64,000 nt of DNA from NCBI GenBank assembly GCA_963576475.1, contig OY754987.1:8612666-8676665 (forward strand), written 5' to 3'. The notes beneath the pieces are model-generated. The model ran no database searches, was not told the origin of the DNA, and worked only from the letters and a program-made list of their open reading frames with translations. Source of the DNA: Molanna angustata (taxonomy: Eukaryota > Arthropoda > Insecta > Trichoptera > Molannidae). This document shows, in pieces, positions 11,087 through 21,860 of this stretch (positions are counted from its first letter, which is position 1; each line of letters opens with the position of its first letter). The translations under genes were made by a program, and so were the position numbers.

Positions 11087-11429
11087 AGACTTCTGGCATC
11101 CTGGTAATGGGGGCCGGCTTTAAGTTTTCCGATAATTTAAAATTTCATCGAATAAACGATAGATGTCCGAGGGGAAAATTTCTTCGAAACTGTTTTCTCT
11201 CTTTTTTTAATGGCAGAGATTGCAGGCAAGATGTGTTGTTAGTAGGCAAGGTATGTATATCCCTGTGTAAGGTAAGGATTCTTGGCTTGCCACTTAAATA
11301 TTTTAAACACTCTTTGTGTACTCTCTAAAGAGCTTTCTGGAATTCCCCCTAGCTCTACTGTGTGGTGTGGTGTGTGATAGGGAAGGCAGGTGTCAGACGA
11401 TTTTTTTTATGATTGCAATTAAAGATACT

Positions 11430-11775
11430 ATATAAAGTTTTAATGCCAATACATAGTTTAATTTTTCCCTTTCTCAAAAAGCAAAAAATGCTTGTGAAGG
11501 TAATATTTTTAGAAACATATTATTATACATACATAAACTACCCAAATACAACATGCACATTAGATACATGATAAGTATAAATAATAATAATGTAGGCACA
11601 ACAAGAACAATTAGATTTGTCAAAGCAATAATAACACAAATACAAAAAGATGCACACTGAAGAGATTAAAAGTAACAATATAAAGCATTTTAAAAAATAC
11701 AGCTAAAATGTAACCATACACAATACAGAATAAGAAAAATTAAACAGTATTATTACATATATGTAAACTTAAAAC
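11430..11775 (-). mobile_element. LINE-J 3' UTR, minus copy (diverged)
   Basis: It shares 'AATGTAGGCACAACAA', 'TAATAACACAAATACAAAAA' and 'AAACAGTATTATTACATAT' with 21520-21860 (-) and, inverted, with 26690-26995 (+). It is non-coding. Confidence 0.6.
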
Positions 11776-12220
11776 TAAACAAAGCAAAGCGCTATCAAAC
11801 AAAGAGATAACAAAGAGAAAAGTCTGAATGACCGAAGGGACGGGAGGGATGAGACTAGAAATTTAAGATTACATAACGATCGACCATTTTTAACTATTCA
11901 CAGACACTAGAACGTTTGCCGGGTTTCGCTAGTAATATAATAAATAACGAGATATGATAGATGATGAAATCTTGAAGAAGAAATTGATACGGCGAGTTCA
12001 AATAAAATTTCCAGATTCGATGTTTTCTAAAAAAATCCATTTTATTCACCATGAATTTGTATCCAATGTATTTTTTTTTACCAAATAAAAAATATCAGTT
12101 CTAAGCTAAATACTTCTTAGTTTTAATCTATTGATTTTTTGTAATGGTTGATGAGTTTCACACGAGGTAAATTTTCATAATGTTACTTCAACAGCGATAT
12201 GGAGTTCTCTAAAAAAAATA
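11776..12220. other. AT-rich stretch, nothing recognised
   Basis: No repeat family or coding signal was seen. Confidence 0.4.
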
Positions 12221-12224
12221 TCAT

Positions 12225-12700
12225 TATTATCATCGTCCGTGACTCTGCAAGCATCTGTAGGGTCATGGCCTCCTGTAGAGTTCCCCTCCACGATTGTCAG
12301 TTTTGCGCAGCACCACGCCAGTTATGGACACCTATGCTATAAGTATCCTTCGTAAATATGTCCAACCACTGAAGCTTCGGCCTTCCAGCTCTCATTCTGA
12401 TGTCTTCATTCTTTGAACATGTCCGTAACAGCTATGTCTACCAATTATTCGGGATATTTGTAAAGATCATGGGTTGAATCTGATACGCCGCTCTCCATTG
12501 TCACAAATTGGGTCATTTATCGTCCTCAGCACCTTCCTTTCGAAAGCCTCAAAAGTTTTCTCGTGATCTTAAAATAATTGTTCAGCTTTCCAATCCATAC
12601 ATTAGAATTGGTGGAATAAAAGTTTTATATAGCAGGACCTTGTATTTTTTAGTATGGTGACGAAATTTCATGTGTGTCTTCAATTATATAAAAATAGTAC
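12225..12700 (-). pseudogene. LINE pol C-terminal region, degenerate
   Basis: The minus strand, across several frame shifts, reads the C-terminal part of a LINE ORF2: 'KTFEAFERKVLRTINDP', then an 'RIIGRHSCYGHVQRM' block ('GHV.RM' is a common motif after the reverse transcriptase), then 'LEGRSFSGWTY' and a short tail. The catalytic motifs are upstream and absent. Confidence 0.65.
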
Positions 12701-13129
12701 CGGTTTGCAGCTACTGATGAAAAAAATATTAAAAAAATCAGTCGATAAAATTACGCTAAATAAAAAAATTAGGTATATTTAAGAAATAATTTGCAGATAC
12801 CTACGTTGAAATCAAAACATACATTTTAAGTTCGTTTAATTTAAATTTCCATGTCGTTAAAAATATTTTTGATTAAATTAATTACGAATAAAATTTAAAT
12901 GGAAATCTGCTACATTTGACACCCGTCTACCCTCTTCACGTAGGAGTAAGAAACGCGAATAATGGCGAAAACATTAATTTCATTTACGAGGCCATACAAA
13001 CTGCTAGTAATAGAAGGCATTCTACACTTTAAAAACCTACATATTACATGTACCTATATGTATAATGGTTATACTTTACCTATACATATGACTTAATAAG
13101 AGTCAATTTTACGACGTAAGGCGATCCCT

Positions 13130-13570
13130 TACATTGTTGATTGACCTCCTTATGTTTATGTGCTCCTAGTATTTCACTCCTGTTTATACATAGCGAATAT
13201 AAAGGTTTTTGAATAATGTCTACTTGGAAGTGCTTAATTAAAATTATTCGTAATGTTAAGATTAATATTATTACAGTCTGTGTGTTGGATATATTATTTT
13301 AAAATAACTACAATAATTATCTCTATAAGAGATAATTATTGTAGATTAACGAATAAACCGCCTTACGTTTATGTATTTCTGGTAGCAGGATTGCATACGA
13401 TTTAATGAAATAAAAATCAACAAATGTACGTACAATATTTATGATTATATTGACCACCTTAGGTATTATGCTGTCCTTGTATTTCACCCCTGTTAATATT
13501 GTTTTCGGCAAATTTAAATTTCGAATTAAGTCTACTTAGAAGTGCTTAATTAAAATTATTTGTAAGGTAT
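13130..13570. repeat. Direct repeat pair of about 115-130 bp
   Basis: The stretches 13135-13262 and 13450-13565 share 'TTGACC.CCTTA', 'TATTTCAC.CCTGTT' and 'AAGTGCTTAATTAAAATTAT'. Between them is the hairpin at 13308-13344. A relative of the intervening 'TGGTAGCAGGA' part occurs near 15690. Confidence 0.6.
13308..13344. repeat. 16-bp perfect hairpin
   Basis: CTACAATAATTATCTC (13308-13323) and its exact reverse complement (13329-13344) flank a 5-nt loop. It lies between the two direct repeats. Confidence 0.8.
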
Positions 13571-13706
13571 ATAAGAAAGTTACGACGCGTGGGACGTAGA
13601 ATAATCGAAGTTGTAAATTATTTTATATAAATTTTCTGTAAGATAAATTAATACGTTATAACAAGTTCGAAAATAATTATAATTTTCTATGTAACGACAA
13701 ATATAT

Positions 13707-14832
13707 GGTTAGGGAAAAAGTTTCTTCGCATTTTTTATGAAAATTCAAGACATTTTTTTCAAAGTTTAATTACATTTAATTAAAGTATATATGTGTCATT
13801 TTGTTCAATGACTTTCTGCCATCTTAAGGGTACCTAGTGACATGACCCCGTTGCTGTAGAAATTTTGGGACTTCTGATAAAAAAAAACACGACAAATAAT
13901 TGTGGCAGTCCTCTCTGGATGTTAACCTGACACTATCTAAATAATTCTGGAGAGACCGAAGCAGGTGAAAATCTGAAGGTGCAAGGTCAGGGCTAAATGG
14001 CGGATGCATTAACACCTCCCAGCCAAACTCTGTTAATTTTTGCTAAAGCTGTCTTTGGTCTAGCGTTATCGTGATGAAAGACCACACCCTTTCTATTGAT
14101 CGATTCCGGCTGCTTTCTATAAACTTATTGCTTTAATCTAATCAGTTGCTGGCAGTAGAGATCCAAATCGATGGTTCTGCCCCTGCGGTAAAAGCTCATA
14201 ATGAACAATGCCCTTCCAATCCCACCATACACACAGCATCACCTTATTGCGAGTTATCCCGGGTTTTGCCACAGTCTGTGAAGCCTGGCCGACCTTTGAC
14301 CACGACCTTTTTCGCACGCTCTTGTCGTACGTAATCCACTTTTCATCACCAGTTATCAATCTTTTCAAAAACAGTTCGGTTTTAATAAAGATTCGCAAAT
14401 GAGTACACGGTTCAATAGGTTTCTTTCAGTGAGCTCATGTGACACCCAAATATCGAGCATGTTTTTTACCTAGATTTTTTCAAATGGGTCAAAACTGTTT
14501 TGTGGACTATTCCCAGTTCTTCAGCTATGTCGTAACTACTGATATGTTGATCTTGCTCCACTTTTTCAAAAATGGCGTCCATTTTATCCGTAACAGGGCA
14601 ACCAGAGCGAGGTGCATATTTGACATTAAAATTCCACGATTAAAAACGCTTTTAAACGAACTTTGTGCTACTCTTACTGACACTGCATTAGTTCCATAAA
14701 CGTCACATTTTTTTTCGCGGAAAGAATTCATTTTGACAGAAAGAAAACAAATGAAAAATAGCTGGAAATAACATTTTACTAATTTGGTTCTTTTTTGAAA
14801 TGAAACCTTTTTAATGTCATCAAAACCAGCCA
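13707..14832 (-). mobile_element. Mariner element, cecropia-like, inactivated
   Basis: The minus strand carries most of a mariner transposase in broken frames. The N-terminal part (about 14500-14730) includes 'VYGTNAVSVRVAQSSFKS'. A middle block (14138-14398) has FLKRLITGDEKWITYD with the first catalytic Asp and VMLCVWWDWKGI. 'VVFHHDNARP' (about 14060-14095) carries the second Asp. HPPFSPDLAPSDFHL (about 13975-14010) carries the third, giving a DD34D-type triad. The left end TTAGGGAAAAAGTTTCTTCG (13707-13726) is a recognisable mariner terminal repeat. The matching right end is missing and the element abuts an unrelated TIR element at 14833. Internal stops and frameshifts make it inactive. Confidence 0.85.
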
Positions 14833-15507
14833 GCCCTCCTAGACAACGTGTCATTAAGCGCAAGAAAAGAAACAAGAAAAGATAACTCAATAAAACAGTG
14901 TAATAATAATTATTAATAATTATTAATTAATATGATAATTTTGTTGTTGTATAATATTTATATTTGGAATGCTTTTTTTTGTGTAGGTATGTTTTGTTAG
15001 TTGGCATTCACTGTGAACAGTATCATTATTTCAAAATACTATTTCTTTTGTTGATATGTTATAAAAACATAAAAATACTTGGTTATAGTTCTATTGTATT
15101 TATTGGATTATTGACGCGTTTCGTGCAAAGCACATCGTCAGAATAACAGAATTCTTTTGTAGTCATTGAGTCATGTAGAATTGTTTTGTCAGAATTTCTT
15201 TTGTATTTTCATTGGCTATTTCTTTTGTATTCTCATTTGCAATTAAGTATTATAAATGTATAGCTGTTAAGTTTCTAAACAAATAAAAAAATAAATACTT
15301 TAGCCCCGGCACAGGCATTTTACCTAGTGGGGCATTGCAGTTAAGAATATTATTTGTCAATTATGTATATCTATGAATAAAATAAAATAAATAAACAAAT
15401 GTATGGATGTGACAATTGCCAGTCACGTGACAACTGTCACTTCCATTGATTGAGTTATTCTTTCTCGTTTCTTTTCTTAAGCTAAATGACACGTTGTCTA
15501 GGGGGGC
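14833..15507. mobile_element. 675-bp non-autonomous TIR element
   Basis: The ends are inverted repeats of about 60 bp: left 'CCTCCTAGACAACGTGTCAT', right 'ATGACACGTTGTCTAGGGGG'. Matching continues through 'AAGAAAAGAAAC' and 'AACTCAAT'. The same CTAGACAACRTG termini close MITE-2 at 29271-29435, so both are internal derivatives of one DNA transposon family. The interior is not coding and contains the hammerhead-like motif at 15108-15146 plus an A-rich LINE/SINE-type tail near 15285-15400. The superfamily is unclear because no clean target duplication is visible. Confidence 0.75.
15108..15146 (-). ncRNA. Hammerhead-ribozyme-like motif, intact core
   Basis: Read 5'->3' on the minus strand: stem I strand UUAUU, core CUGACGA, one extra U, stem II GUGC-UUU-GCAC, GAAA, a minimal stem III C(GC)G, UC completing the GUC cleavage triplet, then the stem I partner AAUAA, which pairs perfectly. 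This is the type I, short-stem-III layout described for hammerheads in Penelope-like elements. The single U between the core and stem II departs from the textbook consensus. It lies inside the 14833-15507 element. Activity is unproven. Confidence 0.55.
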
Positions 15508-16717
15508 AGATACAAATGGGTTAAAATATATTTCATTACAAGTTGATACATACTATGTATATTCGAAGACTTTATATCCGACCTATTATAAATTTGAGTG
15601 AAGGCTATATTTTAATACAAATATATATATAATACTAACTATCAATAATTGCAGATATAATACCTTCTTGTGTTTGTGATCCTGGTAGCAGGAACTAATT
15701 AATACGATTGAATTTAAAAAAAGGATGTATGAATGTATATTTTATTAACAGTTTCATACATTTAGTACCTACAAACAAAAAGAATTTAAACAAGTTGAAA
15801 AACAAAATACATAAAAAATAAGAAACAAGAAAATATTCCAATTTACATCAATAACACAAAAAAATACAAGGAAGAACACAATATCTTAAAAGACACTGTC
15901 ATTATCCTTCAATCAATTAAAGTTGAATTCAATTTTAAGCATTACATAAGATCGATTGGTACAGACCTGAATTATTCGTGTTATTATTCTCATTATTTTT
16001 TAGAAAAGGGTTGCCATTTTTGTAAAAAAGCGAAAACTTGTGTTTTTTTTCAGTTAAATGGTGACATGTTATGTTTTGCAAATAAATGTAAATTAAGAGA
16101 AATCAGCACACGATTTAGATTTGTAAGTTCTTTTTCCGCTATAAATGATAATACGCTTAAATAATTTCCATAATAAAGTTTAAACATTGTCTGAAAGGTT
16201 TCAAACAAATTGAAATTTTGCATCCTAAATCTTCGATTATTGGGTTAAATTAGGTTTGCAACAAAGACCTTATACTTTAGTATATAAGGTCTTTGGTTTG
16301 TACATACGTGATTTCTTATTCATTATTAATTTGAAGTTCTTTGGAACCTACATACAGACCTAGAATTTAGAATTTTACTAACTCAGAAATAAATATTTAA
16401 ATCATTTCAATACAAAATATACTATGGTAAATAACTATTTATACTTCTGAGATATAATATATATTTGGGTTAGAAATTTTGAATTGCAAATGTGCGTATG
16501 GTAGAAATAATATTTAATTTGATCCCTCGCTAAATGCTGAAGGTACTTACATTATGCATATTAGATAAGTATTATTAAATTTGATATTGAAGTTAATTAA
16601 TCAAGCTACAATTGCGTGAAATTTTTAATATTGCTAAATAGTTCATAAAAGGTAACATTAATATATTATTTAAAGGTAGGTACCTATGTTGTTTATTCAT
16701 TCGTACAATCACGGCAT
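15508..16717. other. AT-rich stretch, mostly unassigned
   Basis: The part near 15660-15760 is related to 13355-13420 ('CTGGTAGCAGGA' followed by a similar AT-rich run). The hairpin at 16262-16295 is listed separately. Nothing else was recognised. Confidence 0.4.
16262..16295. repeat. 13-bp hairpin
   Basis: CAAAGACCTTATA (16262-16274) and TATAAGGTCTTTG (16283-16295) form a perfect stem with an 8-nt loop. Confidence 0.7.
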
Positions 16718-16860
16718 AATGTGGGGTAACCAGCGACAGTGAAGCACGATTATTAAGTGTACCCCAAACACCAGTCTCTTCTTCTTTATGCACTATGTCA
16801 AATATTAATTTAACACGCACCCAATAACAAGTTGTCACATTCTGGAGACGATATTAATTT
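16718..16860 (-). mobile_element. Fragment of Fam-F joined to SINE-A tail
   Basis: 'ATGTGGGGTAACCAGCGACA' (from about 16719) matches the Fam-F start. 'TCAAATATTAATTTAACACG' and 'GTCACATTCTGGAGACGATA' are SINE-A tail in reverse. The same two repeats are neighbours at 4490-4945, so one may have inserted in the other before amplification. Confidence 0.55.
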
Positions 16861-16904
16861 TATGATGCGGGAATTTCTTCCGACGAACTTAATAATTATA
16901 ATAA

Positions 16905-17065
16905 TTTATAAATTAATGATTCAGGATCATTCCAAGGGCGCTTATATTCTGTCTAATGTAGCTCTACGAAACAAAGCTGTTTTCAGCCCTTTAGAGAAAG
17001 TGCTCTTGCTTTGTGTAGGTACTGCGGACATCTGGAGGTAATCTATTCCACTTTAAAAGACCACT
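16905..17065 (-). pseudogene. CR1/Jockey-like LINE C-terminal fragment
   Basis: It parallels 7260-7430: 'TCCAAGGGCGCTTATATTCT', 'GCTCTACGAAACAAAG' and 'TAATCTATTCCACTTTAAA' occur in the same order. The minus strand reads a broken 'SLVWSFKVE*ITSRCP'-type LINE tail. Confidence 0.5.
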
Positions 17066-17099
17066 CACACTAAAGCAAGTAAATTATGGTATCCAAAAA

Positions 17100-18080
17100 A
17101 ATAAGGAAATCACACAGAAAAAACAAGTCCGTTTTAATCTCTCAATTCAAGAGTTTTAATTTTCTTAAACAATCCAAGAGAATATTGTCTTGAGTTAAGA
17201 ATATTTATTTGAATTAAGAAAATCATTTATCTTTAATTTAATAAATATTTTTCTCAAATTATTTTGTAGCTTCAAGAGATTTTTTTTATTCCAAGTAATA
17301 TTATCTTGGATTAAGAAAAAACACAAAACATTGATTGAAGAACTAGATTTATTCATTCGAGAAATTATTTTCTCGAATCGAGAGTATCTGTAAAGTAAGT
17401 TTGTACTAATGTAGTCAATATGTTTTTTTTTACAACATAAAGTATGTTTAACCATGTTTTTTTAATATTATTCACACATAAAACATTTATCTAATAGTTT
17501 TTAAATTTATATTTAGTATAATAGAAAAGTTTTTAATTATTTCAACTGTTTCTTCTTCATCACATGCTTTTTCTGAATATCTTCATTATGCTTCTAACTA
17601 TGCCACAATGTTCGTGGTGGTGGTAAAAAAGGAGCCGGTCGAGGAAGAGGCAGCGGTGGCCAAGTTTCAGAACTGAAGTGTAAATGTTTTCTTTTTTGTC
17701 ACTTTCTATTCCATTATAAATCTATATCAAATCCTTTATTAAATATTAATATTACTATTATTATTGAAAATCTTCATTTCTTCCATTAATAGGTATAAGT
17801 CTTCTTAGATTAAGATAAAAGTTTTCTTGGTTTGATGATATTTATTTCTTTCATGAAGATATAAGTCTTCTTGAATTGAAATGATACATTTTGTCAGTTT
17901 GAGATATTTATTATCTTGGTCTGAAATAATATGAAATTTCTCAATTTGAGAGAATATTTTTTTCTTTACATATTTATATTTTCTTGACTCAAAGCAAATT
18001 TCTTTGACTGAAGATTTTTTTTTCTGTGCAGATAATTTACAAACTGAATCCCTTACAATCTCTTGCATCCTTTCACCATT
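17100..18080. other. Region of degenerate 'TTCTTGAATTAAGAA'-like motifs
   Basis: Two blocks (17130-17400 and 17795-18060) are built of loosely repeated, partly palindromic words of about 25-30 nt such as 'CTTGAGTTAAGAAT', 'TTGAATTAAGAAAAT' and 'CTTCTTGAATTGAA'. They separate a small GC-rich island (17608-17680). The long frames seen here are by-products of this composition. The origin is unknown. Confidence 0.4.
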
Positions 18081-18184
18081 GCAATAATAAGGAATGGATC
18101 CAAGAGATTGAAGAACGTTGAACGAATATTGTTCACTAATTATTAAACATTAAATTATACTCTTTGCGATCGTGTTCAACATTA

Positions 18185-18350
18185 AGACACATGTGGAATA
18201 GAGGACATTGTTTGGTGGAGTAGATTTAGAAGAAGACTTTGGAGGGGCCACGTTACCAGAATGGATAGTGATAGACTTGCATATATAGCAGCAAATAAAA
18301 ACCTCTTCTGGTCGCCACCGTCTACCCGGAAGACCTCCAGTGGACGGAAC
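18185..18350 (+). pseudogene. LINE pol C-terminal fragment upstream of the cullin-5 copy
   Basis: The plus strand reads 'WRGHVTRMDSDRLAYIA' and then, after a frame change, 'GRHRLPGRPPVDGTE'. These correspond to the 'W.GHV.RM...RL...' and 'GRR..GRPP.RWTD' blocks near the end of RTE-like LINE proteins. The LINE sequence runs straight into cullin-5 sequence at about 18348 without an intervening A-tail. Confidence 0.6.
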
Positions 18351-18862
18351 TGAGGTTGAGGGAAGAGGAAGCCAGAGCTGCCAGATATCTGGAGGCAGGG
18401 GCAGGAAGTGTGGGAGCACTAGTTAAACGCTGCGAAGGAGTCTTACTGGCCGCACCTCTCCCCACCCTCCTGGGGGAGTGCGCCCCATTGGTCAGGGCCG
18501 GGGAGACTCGCAGACTCCATCTCATGTTTCGATTGTTGGACCGCGTCCCAGAAGCTGTGCATCCCATGTTGAGGGATCTGGAAGACCACATACTGCAGGC
18601 CGGCTTAGCGGACATGTTGGCGGCAGCAGATCTTGTCACTCTGGTTCGAGACACTTTTCAAGATGACCCCAGATTCTTAACTGCCAGAGACAAGGCCTAT
18701 ATACGTGTCTTTAAAGACACGAACGTGTTTCGTTTGGAATTGGGCGGAGCCGCCGCAGCGAGCAGTCAACAGGCAGCCGGAAGGGAAGGAAGAATGGAAG
18801 AATTGTTGGACTTCGTCATCTCAGGAGGAATAGCTTTTGAATTAGGTACAGACCAACAATAA
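18348..18862 (+). pseudogene. Cul5: Cullin-5 partial retrocopy
   Basis: The continuous frame reads TELRLREEEARAARYLE, then RRLHLMFRLLDRVPEAV, LRDLEDHILQAGLADM and FQDDPRFLTARDKAY, ending near NVFRLEL. From memory of the family these are diagnostic of the cullin-5 N-terminal repeat region, the stalk that holds adaptor proteins in CRL5 ubiquitin ligases. About 19 residues between 'ADLVT' and 'LVRDTF' (the 'SEKYVEQLL..LFNRF' part) are missing in frame. After FRLELGGAAAASSQQAAGR the frame leaves the cullin sequence and stops at TAA 18860-18862. No intron is visible and the GC content is far above the surroundings. A processed, truncated copy is most likely; a genuine single exon of the gene is the alternative. 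Confidence 0.75.
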
Positions 18863-19948
18863 TAATAATATATTTATTTATTTTCCATAACAAAATACAT
18901 ACAGGAACTAAGGTTTTTTGAACATGCAATTTATGATTTACTGTGTATACAATAAAATAAAAATAATATAAAATAAAATAGTTGTTGGGAAGTTACATGT
19001 TTTTTAGTTCCTCCAATAAATCTTTGTCTATCTAACTAGGAGTAATTCCTGTTTTAAGTAAGGACAATTTTATCACAATTTCAACAACAAGTCCACTTCT
19101 AGCTACATGATTGAAATATTGAAATTAAAAAAAGAAGAATTATACTCATAGTAAGTGATAAAAAAATATCCCAATTTGAAAGCAATAAATAAACAAATAA
19201 ATAAGTTAACACTTCATAGCAATGAAAGAAATTAATAAAGCAACCAATAACAAATCATAGGTCAACAAACAAATCAGTATGCAATAGTATAATACAAGTA
19301 GGTAATAAGTAAACACATTAAAGCATTAAAAAAATTAAGCAATCAATAAACCTTCATTGGTCAACAAAACAATTCAATATGCAGTAATTATAATACAAAT
19401 AAAAAGCAAACAATTTAAACAATGAGATAACAATATGATAAATAGGTTTACTAAACGAAAAAGAAGAAAAAGAATAAATAAAGCTTCATAGTAAGTACGT
19501 CATACGCCATGAACGGCGTTACTCAAAGCATGTTGTTAAAAATACATCACAAAATTGTGAAATCGATACATTCCACAGTTCCATTGTTCTAAGAATACCA
19601 TAATAGGCGAATTTCTTTGAAAAATGGTTAAAAATATTTATAGAACGAGTTTTATGTAGGTACAACACTCTAATGTCATAAGGGCAATGTAAAATGTAAA
19701 AAATTATATATTTTTCCAACAATCGAAAGCACTCTCAAAACAATTTCGACACGACACAGCGTATTCGAGAGTGTAGTTTGAAATAACAGAAACAAACTTA
19801 ACTCTTTGTCCGACACAAAAGTATAACGATCGATTTTCTGTATGTGAGATATTTTTTGACATATGTCCCCTGTTCCGGAAAAGAAAGTATGGACCTTTCG
19901 ACAAAAATGAAATACTCGTTACTGTCCGTTAGACCCTCGTCCTATCCC
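18863..19948. other. AT-rich stretch beginning with a LINE-like tail
   Basis: The 'AATAATAATATATTTATTTA' run directly after the cullin copy resembles the reversed 3' end of a LINE. The rest (many 'AATAAACAAATAAATAAG' and 'GTCAACAAA' words, partly duplicated at 19250-19300 and 19355-19400) is not coding. Confidence 0.35.
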
Positions 19949-20715
19949 TAGGGTTGCCAATCAAATATTCGACATTCGAATATATTCGGCCCCTTTACAA
20001 TATTCATAAAATTATTCGAATATTATCCTGCTTTTATAAACCAATTTAATACATACATAAAATCATGGAATATCCCACAATGTGGGGTGTCCAGCGGCAG
20101 GTATGCGGGTGTGCATTACCTAATAAAATAAAGATCGACGCAAACGTGTATACCCACACATCAGTCTCGTCTCACCAAAAAGGCACTACATTCAGAATGT
20201 GTGGTGAACCTCATTGTTGAACTATGTGAGATGTTATTGTTGCCTGTTGTATTTTCGATTACCCGGCTCTAACGGGACACTCAAAAACGATGATAATATA
20301 AAAGAGTGGAAACACTATTCTGAGCCGGTGATTCACAGCGACAAGCTACGTTTTTACTATCCACTATTATGGAATAATTGGGAGTCATAATTTCACAAAT
20401 TTTAATTGATTTTTTTACATAAATTAATCTTTGTCGTGCGTATAGCGTATTCCCTTTGAAGTACCTACTATAAAAATTGTATCGCTAAACAAACACAAAC
20501 ATACACATACATACGCATATATACAAATACATTAATACATAGAAATAGCAACAAATACATATGAAAAATAAAAAACATTTTTGTAGACATAACATACATA
20601 CCATTATTTATTTGCTATCGCACCATATTTATTTTCTCTCAAACATATTCGAATATTTTACAAATTTCATATTCGATATTCGAATAATTGAACTGACGAA
20701 TATTTGGTCACCCTA
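19949..20715. mobile_element. TIR element with ends TAGGGTTGCCAA / TTGGTCACCCTA
   Basis: The left end 'TAGGGTTGCCAATCAAATAT' (19949-) and the right end, reversed, 'TAGGGTGACCAAATATTCG' (to 20715) form an imperfect inverted pair. Multiple TATTCGAATA words follow on both sides. A Fam-F copy (20060-20345) is nested inside. No transposase frame remains. Confidence 0.6.
20060..20345 (+). mobile_element. Fam-F repeat, plus copy
   Basis: It starts at 'CACAATGTGGGGTGTCCAGC' and runs through 'TGTGGTGAACCTCATTGTTG' and 'TTTTCGATTACCCGG' to 'AGAGTGGAAACACTATTCT'. The order is the same as in 55976-56230 and, reversed, 4490-4712. Confidence 0.65.
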
Positions 20716-21519
20716 CCGCTCGGTTCTCTCGAAAACGGTCATATGGATGTATTCATTTTGTTTTCGATTTCCGATCTTTTCCAATTCTTGTCCCTACTCT
20801 AAACCCTATTTTTATACAATTAATATTTGTCCATCAAAGTTGTGTGTCCAAGAGAGAGCGGATATTCCAAGTGGACGGTACAATTTTGAGGTAATAGTTG
20901 GTTATAATATATTTGTCTTTTTGAAGAACCTACATCCATTTCTTGACCAATTCATTTATAATAAATTATCACACACGTGGGAAGAATGCCTAAGAAAGAA
21001 AATATATAAGTGGTCTGAAATGGAAGGAATGGCTATGAAAAGGATTGGTCGATCTTGTAGACTATGATGAGTGCTATTCTGAATACGATTGTATTGAAAC
21101 GAATCAAATAACAATAGTTGTAATTATTTTCCAAATCAATTGTCATCCAAATGTCCACATTTTGGTTATTATGAATATGCTATTGTATTGCCTATAGTCA
21201 AAAGCAATTGTAATTTTTTTCTATATAATCCTGTTACTCAAAACCCGTTTTATTCAATAAAACTGATTAAATTTTGCTCAAACATCACTTCTTAAATAAT
21301 AAAAACATTATATTTGGATACGAACTGTTTTTTAGAAAAACATATATAGGTACCCATTTTTAAAAGGAAAAAAATGTACGGTTATTTAGTTTGGTTATAA
21401 ATACGTAGGTACATTACCTACATAAATTTTCTCTTGTAAAGTAAGGATATATATACATATATATATATTATGTTAAGACACATTAAATATTTTTTGTATT
21501 TGAATCATCAAATATTGAG
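20716..21519. other. Unassigned stretch
   Basis: A frame of 168 codons crosses 20561-21067, but it spans the TIR element boundary at 20715 and has no domain character. Nothing else is recognised. Confidence 0.4.
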
Positions 21520-21860
21520 TATGAATATTTATTTATTTATTATTTTATGTACGCCCTCAATAGGGCATTTGCAATAAAAGATAAGATAAATAATAACAAT
21601 GTAGGCACAACAAAACAACAATAAGTGCAAATACATTAATAACACAAAATAAAAAAAAATAGTAAAAGAAAGGACAATATAAGACAGCATAATACAATAT
21701 TATAAAAGAAAATAGAGATAAATGATGAAAAAGCAAGCAAAAAAAACTACACATAAAAAGAAGAAGAAAAAACAAAAAAAAACAGTATTACATATTCTAT
21801 TTAAACATGAAAAAATCAAAAAAATATAATTTGCGATAAACATATTTTTGAAACCATTTA
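21520..21860 (-). mobile_element. LINE-J 3' UTR, minus copy
   Basis: It is the reverse complement of the plus copy at 26690-26995: 'CCCTCAATAGGGCATTT', 'AATGTAGGCACAACAA' and 'AGGACAATATAA..CA.CATAATACAA'. The 3' end with TTTATTTATTAT lies at the left. Confidence 0.7.

Noticed and set aside
14525..14890. 121-codon minus frame as a separate gene
   Set aside because: Its middle is mariner transposase N-terminus ('VYGTNAVSVRVAQS') and its start lies in the neighbouring TIR element, so it is a chance fusion.
18150..18654. Minus-strand frames of 89 and 110 codons
   Set aside because: They are shadows of the GC-rich cullin-5 retrocopy and the LINE fragment on the plus strand.
20561..21067. 168-codon open frame
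   Set aside because: It crosses the end of a TIR element, has AT-driven composition and no domain or motif.
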